A program made the translations under genes and the position numbers. From positions 20,492,182 through 20,556,181 of the forward strand of contig NC_088711.1 of the NCBI RefSeq assembly GCF_963576615.1: a stretch of 64,000 nucleotides of DNA. The letters are read 5' to 3'. The notes under the pieces are model-generated. The model was not told where the DNA came from, ran no database searches, and worked only from the letters and a program-made list of their open reading frames with translations. The stretch's first letter is position 1; each line of letters opens with the position of its first letter. This document shows, piece by piece, positions 58,264-64,000 of this stretch. This DNA is from Watersipora subatra (taxonomy: Eukaryota; Bryozoa; Gymnolaemata; Cheilostomatida; Watersiporidae).

Positions 58264-61200
58264 GAAGCCTCACAGACTTCGAGTCCTAAGAAAAATATCA
58301 TTGAAATGGTTTCCAAGTATTAAGTTTCCAGCAATAACTTAAGTTTAACAAGTACTATTACGGCATGTTATGGCAATATGAACAGAGGAGTTCCTAGACC
58401 AATCAAGTGAACACCTAAAAAAGCTATATTAGAAAGCATAGCTAAAAAAAAAGCATTTTGCCAACAGGCCATTCTCTGAGAAACCACAGTTGATTGATTG
58501 GTTGCATTTAGTCGATATATCCTGTACTCACACTTATGTTAACTATTTCATCAAACTTTTGCAACACTCCATGAAAGAATTTAATGGAGCTGCACTTTCA
58601 AGCATTGAGATAAGCCTTATGGATTCGCACTCATTCCATATCATGATGCCTACATGTAAAATCAACAAATTAATTCTAAAGTAGATAATGATGCTCATTC
58701 CAAACATTAGAGACAAGCGATGATTTTCATTTGCTCATGTTAATATGGTAAGTTTTATTATACATATACATGTAGTTGAATGTCTGGTTGAGCTGGTGGT
58801 ATTGTTGTTTGAGAAAAAGCTGTTGTTACCTAGCTGCGCATGACAGTGAAGATGAAACCTAAATTATTACTATAGATATACAAATATAAAATAGCACATA
58901 CATATTTCCAGTCAATACCTCAAATGGTTTACTAAAGATGTACCAGAAAAATGCAATTGGTGGCGAAAGAGGTGTAATGTAATAATATGTAACGCAGAGG
59001 TGGAGTTGTTAGCACAACATTGTGAAGACAATTTCTAGGGAAATGATTTTATACCACCGTTGAAAAAAACTGTATTTTAGAAAAGTGATTTTTTTACCAA
59101 AAAAGTAACAGCTGAAACACTCAACAATGCTGGGCATAAACATATCTTAGATTTTGTGTTAAAGAATGACAGCAAACGTGATGCCTTATCACAACTTATT
59201 TAAAAACTGTCCTACAAACTGAAGAGCACAAAGATTATCAAAGTTTAACACATTTTCCTTAATTATCTAACCGTAAAACATTAGCTGACATCACTTAAAC
59301 TTGTATCATGCCCACAATATTCTATCCAATGTGACGCAAAATAGCATTCATTTCAAAACGAGAAGAATTAGTTTCATGTGGTTGTAAAAGCAAAATGTGG
59401 GGGACTAAAGAACATCTGCCAAAATACTATAGCTAATCATCCTACAATGTTTCTTTTTTATTTAGTTATCATCATAACTCTTATTGTAACTTGTCACTGA
59501 TAAAGATAGAAACTACACGCACAGAGTCAAATCACAACTCAGCTCTCATGTTACACCTTCATGCCCCACAGTTGGTTAAATGAACATTATCAGAAAACAG
59601 TTCCATAGCTTTTTATAAACTGGTTGAAATATTGTCTTAAATATCAATATAAACGTATTCAGTGTAAATCACATGAGTTCAACACTGACCATAGTTTAAT
59701 GAAGGCCGTGTAAATCATTTGAGTTCGATCGTAACTCTAGTTTCAGCATATACAGATTTCACTAGTAATTTTAGTAATTAATGAACAAAAAATATAAATG
59801 CTGATACAATGAAAAGACTCACACAACCTAAGTGTGTACCACAAAATAGTCACAGGACAACATCAATCAAACAAATTAGCAAAACTAAACAGTAACCAAT
59901 AAGTTGAAAAATATATAAAAAGTGCTTAGGTGGTCAATTGTATTATGACAAAAATGTTTCATTCGACATAAGGTTTCTCCGCAGAGATAAACGGCGTAAA
60001 GTAATGAAAAAACTTTAGTTTGCTTAAAGCAGCAAAAAATTAGCTTAAAATATAATGACATAATTGTACTGGACAGTCAATGAGATTGATCAAGGATTGT
60101 TTGTTTCATCTCAACACACACCTCGAAATGTTACAAACTTGTGACACAAATATGTCCAGTTATTGTTGTGATGAGCGAATGACCCTATCTATAGTCTTTC
60201 AACCAACAAAGTTTATATGTAGGTGACTGCAGAAAAGCTGGCTGGTCAAGATAAGTTCTATTAATAAATACAAACGTTTCCATCATTCTTGTTAATGACA
60301 AACAAGGGATGAGCTACCACATACTATCTAGTTACTAACACTGCAGACATTGGCCATCGGAGAAAGTTAGAGTTGCATTTCCTTCCAGTAAAGGTTAGAT
60401 GCTTATAAAGTAGTCCATAGTTAAAATAGCTACTGACAACAAATTATTTGGTTATGTTAAGAACACTCAGTTTTATTCTTTAACTTGTGAAAATGCAATT
60501 ATAAGTCGCTTCACACTCCAGGATGAGACGTGATTTTATTTCTGTGATTTGAGTTAAACATGAAAAGTGAAGAGTCACTCTCTAGAGAAGTTAAATAATC
60601 AGAACAGGTAAGCAAAAACCGCTTTGGATAACTCTCCTTCTGTACTTTATTACAGTTTTAACATTAAACTTCTGCAACCGAAAGTCCGCATTACCATAGT
60701 CTGTAACCAAGATTTGTGTACAGTTCAACTTCCTATGCTTATTGATTTGGGAGTAAATTAAAATTCCTACCAAATGCATAAAACTTGATGAAAAATTTGC
60801 CTACAAAAATTAGATACAAACTGATAGCGTTCAAATGATAAAGTATGTATGTGTATAGATGAGTACGTAAGTGAATATGAATGAAGCAACACAGCTCTAA
60901 TTTTTTCTTAACAAAGAAATGACACAATGCTGAACCAATGAAACATGTTGTTCCCTCCCGCAAACATCTTTAATAGTTTGCGGAAGGGAACACCACCTCC
61001 AACACCTCATGCACTTAAAGAAATGCTCTCATCATTATAAAACCCAATGCGGTAAACGGTCTTGGATTCTACAACAAGAAATCAGTTCATGCTTATTTAC
61101 AGTTTGCATGTTCCCGTACCTTTCTAGACATTTATCACTCTACAGTCCATTCATGACAAGGTTGAATTGGAGTATTGCTTGGTTTGAACAGTGTGACAGA

Positions 61201-62500
61201 ATAAAAAGAGTAACTCTGCTCACAAAAGCTTCATATAAGATGCTGTCAGTTACTAACAAGAGCCTTGGAAACATGCTCGCGAGATATTTTGCTGATGTTA
61301 TATTTTATATTTTTGTTAAGATGCACTGCGTATATGTTTATAAGATGCTACACCTATTTTGAACAATAATTGAATATTCTTGTTGTTTTAATTATTTAAA
61401 AAATACACTATGTTATTAGGTGCATATAAACTTACCCCTTGCATGGTATCCACAGCCTTAGATAGAATAGGTACAAAATATATCTATGAGTCAGTCAGCT
61501 AGCAATGCTATGGAGTGCTGGAAACAAAGTGTCAGAACATCAAAAACTCTGATTAATGCTCCATCAATCAGTAGAAGCATGAGAATGCTGTTATAGTCGA
61601 CCACAACAGTAAATTGATCGGCAAGGCCTGTGACAATGCCACACTTTTTAGTTTATAAAATTTACTAATTGCCAGAGCATCATCAGAAAAACAATGTCGA
61701 ATTTCACACATATGTCACTCAGCTTAAATTAAAACTAGATGCCTATTACATGCGCTGGTGTCACAAAGCATGGTTTATATTTGATTTGGAAAATACTTTA
61801 TCACCGGGGAAACAGGAAACTAATAATTCCATTTTTTCATCCAACTTTCAATCTATTTTAGCTGCTGTGACGATAGACTACTTCTCAACTAGATATTTAC
61901 TGCCAAAAACTCTTTGTGATTTAGTTAGTTTGCAATACAGCAACTGTCAACGGAAAATGCCCAAAAGTAGCTATAACCACTCAATTTTGACAGGCTTAAA
62001 CAACAAACCAGATGTAGAACACAGTAATGTACATTCTCACTGTTAACATTCACTAAACTAATAAATGGGCAACAACCCTAATTATTTGAGAGAGGATGAT
62101 GAAGAGAAGAACATGCTCCCTATTTAGCAAAGAATCAGTGCTTGTGAGTCGTAATTCTGCTTTAACTTGTGACTAAAAGAAGAATTCTTAAAAATGTTTG
62201 ACAACCAAAGTAAACAAATGTTTATGCACAGTTGCAGTACCCAAAAATATATGTAAACAAGCGAGCAATTACCTAACATTTTTGTAATACAATGCTTCAT
62301 TTGTGAAACTTACTTATGCAGTATGCAAGCAAAAAGGCACAAGACAGATGCCCAACATGTCTGCATCGCCTAAAAGTAGCTTACTAATTTGGGTTCACTG
62401 CTTTATCACCTTTTTCATTGACACTATCTCCTACAATGCTAGACACAACTGTCAAACTGGACAGCAAATTATACTTCAAGTCAGTATGTTAAACTAATTA
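58264..62500. other. Flank upstream of the PAGR1-like gene, nothing coding recognised
   Basis: AT-rich, with a hairpin at 60953-60996 (gttccctcccgcaaac / gtttgcggaagggaac). Open frames up to 125 codons occur on the plus strand but have no recognisable content. The PAGR1-like promoter should be near 58.3-58.5 kb. Confidence 0.5.
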
Positions 62501-62570
62501 GCGTGGCAGAGTGGTATAAAACCTTGCGACCAGCACACCTACGCAAGGTGGGGGTATCTACCCTTGATAT
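62501..62570 (+). repeat. tRNA-like sequence, probable SINE head or pseudogene
   Basis: gcgtggcagagtggtataaa contains a good A box (TGGCAGAGTGG); the expected B-box position reads gggggtatctacc, a poor match. A stem ccttgcg..cgcaagg lies at the anticodon-arm position. Not a functional tRNA by eye. Confidence 0.45.
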
Positions 62571-62756
62571 GTCATACTTGCTTGCAGGTGAGGTAATATG
62601 TCTGCAGCATGATTTGGTTGAGGCCACATTACCTCCTTGCAATGATAATGTGTTAGTTTGTACTGACAGCTAGACAGACAAGCTGCTAAGGCATGACAAC
62701 TTAGCAATTTGACTATACCCAAGCCGAGAACTTTACTTGTTGTCAATAGTGAGATA

Positions 62757-63563
62757 CAGTAGACGCTCCTATAATGTACACTTCTTATAATGTAATTTCC
62801 AGATAACGTAAAAACTTCATGTGAAGTTTTTGCTTCATACTACGTAACAAATTCCATATAAGGCAAAGTGTCAAGTCAGTCGAGTTCTCAAAATCGATTT
62901 GAATGTTAGTTTATCTAGCCGCACATGCGGAAGAAAAAACAACGTGCGTATAGCGTATTATATCTATTATATATAACATTCGCGACATTCCAGTTTGTCA
63001 TAATAGATTGTCAATTGTGTCGACATAACAGATAATAGGATAGCCGCGCAATTGTTCATAAATACTTGAAGGCGATCGATTGGTGCAGGTGTTACAGCAT
63101 CGGTCTCCAAACCTGAATGTCACGAGTTGGAGTATTGTCGAAGGTTCTCTTTTATCCTAACAATGACCCCTACGTACAGGATAGACAAAGAACAGGTAGA
63201 GTCGCTTTTCATAGTAAAAACTTTTGTTGGTTTGCTTTATTGTAGATGTGCAAAATATGTGTTATTATTTTTAATTTGCAGAATAGACTCAGCTGTTTAG
63301 AAAAAAATAACCAAATCATTGTAAATGAATGTCGAAAATGAGCTATAAAACCAGCGAGATTGATCATAAAAAGGAGAAAATTTGTCGATGCAAACCAATA
63401 ATACTGCGGTTATGGTACCACCCACAAATTAAAAGAGTCAAGTTCGGAAATATCTTGGAACGAATTAGACAATTTACATGTACTTTGCTGCTCTTATAAT
63501 GTAAATTCCTAATAACGTAAACGTTCCTGGAACGAGTTATTTAAATTGTAAGAGTGCCTACTG
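62757..63563 (+). mobile_element. TA-MITE with tRNA-like core, copy 3 (most complete, 807 bp)
   Basis: Ends CAGTAGACGCTCCTATAATG and complement of CAGTAGGCACTCTTACAAT, bordered by TA on both sides. In the middle (about 63073-63140) is a tRNA-like block with a perfect A box TGGTGCAGGTG and a B-box-like agttggagtatt, spaced as in tRNA. Copies at 8780-9637 (inverted) and 44165-46713 share the whole layout, so the tRNA-like block is part of the element. No transposase frame. Confidence 0.8.
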
Positions 63564-64000
63564 TACATTAGAGAACAAATGAATGAGAAAAATTCTAATC
63601 GATGCAAACTGTGATTGAGCTGAAAAAGAGAACTAGGGATACAGAAGATTGAGAGCAAAAAAAGAACTCTAGAGATTGAGAACAGAAATAGACGAAAATG
63701 AATCAAGCCTAGAACAAAAAGCTACATTATTGCAGCAGAAACCTTTGTGAGATAAGTATTTGGAAGAATATATATCTATTTGTATGGATATGTATCTATT
63801 TATGTTATCTTCTAAACTAAAACGTGCAAAAAAAACATTTTCTTTGTATATTATTGTTGAAACTCGCAAATGTTTGTGTAGCACAAGCAGCTAATTTTGC
63901 TAGTACTTGGTCCTAGAGAGAGCCCAAATATACATACTCATCAGGTTTGCATTTGAAAATTTCCGCGCACTGGTCGGAATATGCCTAATAAACATTTGCT

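Noticed and set aside
61009..62046. Plus-strand frames of 117 and 125 codons
   Set aside because: AT-rich composition, no domain, no splice context; lengths are compatible with chance in 64 kb.
62501..62570. Functional tRNA gene
   Set aside because: B-box position does not match and the cloverleaf arms do not close; kept only as a tRNA-like repeat.

Overview
The window is nuclear DNA of an AT-rich, intron-rich, transposon-rich invertebrate animal. Gene structures (small exons, GT-AG introns of several kb, 5' UTR splicing) and the proteins encoded are metazoan. The repeat style (tRNA-derived SINEs, TA- and TTAA-flanked MITEs, foldback elements) fits a lophotrochozoan such as a mollusc, but the species cannot be fixed from the sequence. 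There are no bacterial operons, CRISPR arrays or viral genes.

Layout. (1) 1-3614: no exon recognised; presumably upstream and 5' UTR-intron sequence of the first gene. (2) 3651-20561, plus strand: a complete six-exon syntaxin-17 gene (307 aa), the Qa-SNARE of autophagosome-lysosome fusion, with its introns full of repeats (a 39-copy 27-bp minisatellite, foldback elements, a SINE, a (TA)n tract). (3) 21383-40290, minus strand: a complete septin-7 gene with eleven shared exons and two alternative, phase-matched first exons (506 and 590 aa). It is tail-to-tail with syntaxin-17; the stop codons are about 820 bp apart. (4) 40.3-56.0 kb: largely intergenic or unassigned, with a TTAA-flanked MITE and a nested transposon. 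(5) 56036-56288, minus: an orphan coding first exon with a strong donor, possibly a distal septin-7 start or another gene. (6) 57312-58263, minus: a two-exon gene for a PAGR1/PA1-like protein (149 aa) of the KMT2C/D (MLL3/4) histone methyltransferase complex. (7) 58.3-64 kb: no gene seen; repeats, including a complete TA-flanked MITE carrying a tRNA-like module.

The three proteins act in different processes (membrane fusion in autophagy, septin cytoskeleton, chromatin), so the neighbourhood is probably chance synteny. The most unusual signals are: a MITE family with an internal tRNA-like pol III promoter, present in three copies of which one is split by a second transposon; intronic tandem copies of part of septin exon 9; very long near-perfect inverted repeats inside septin introns; and a higher-order structure in the 27-bp minisatellite. 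All exon models come from reading splice signals, phase and similarity to remembered family sequences; no transcript data or database search was available.
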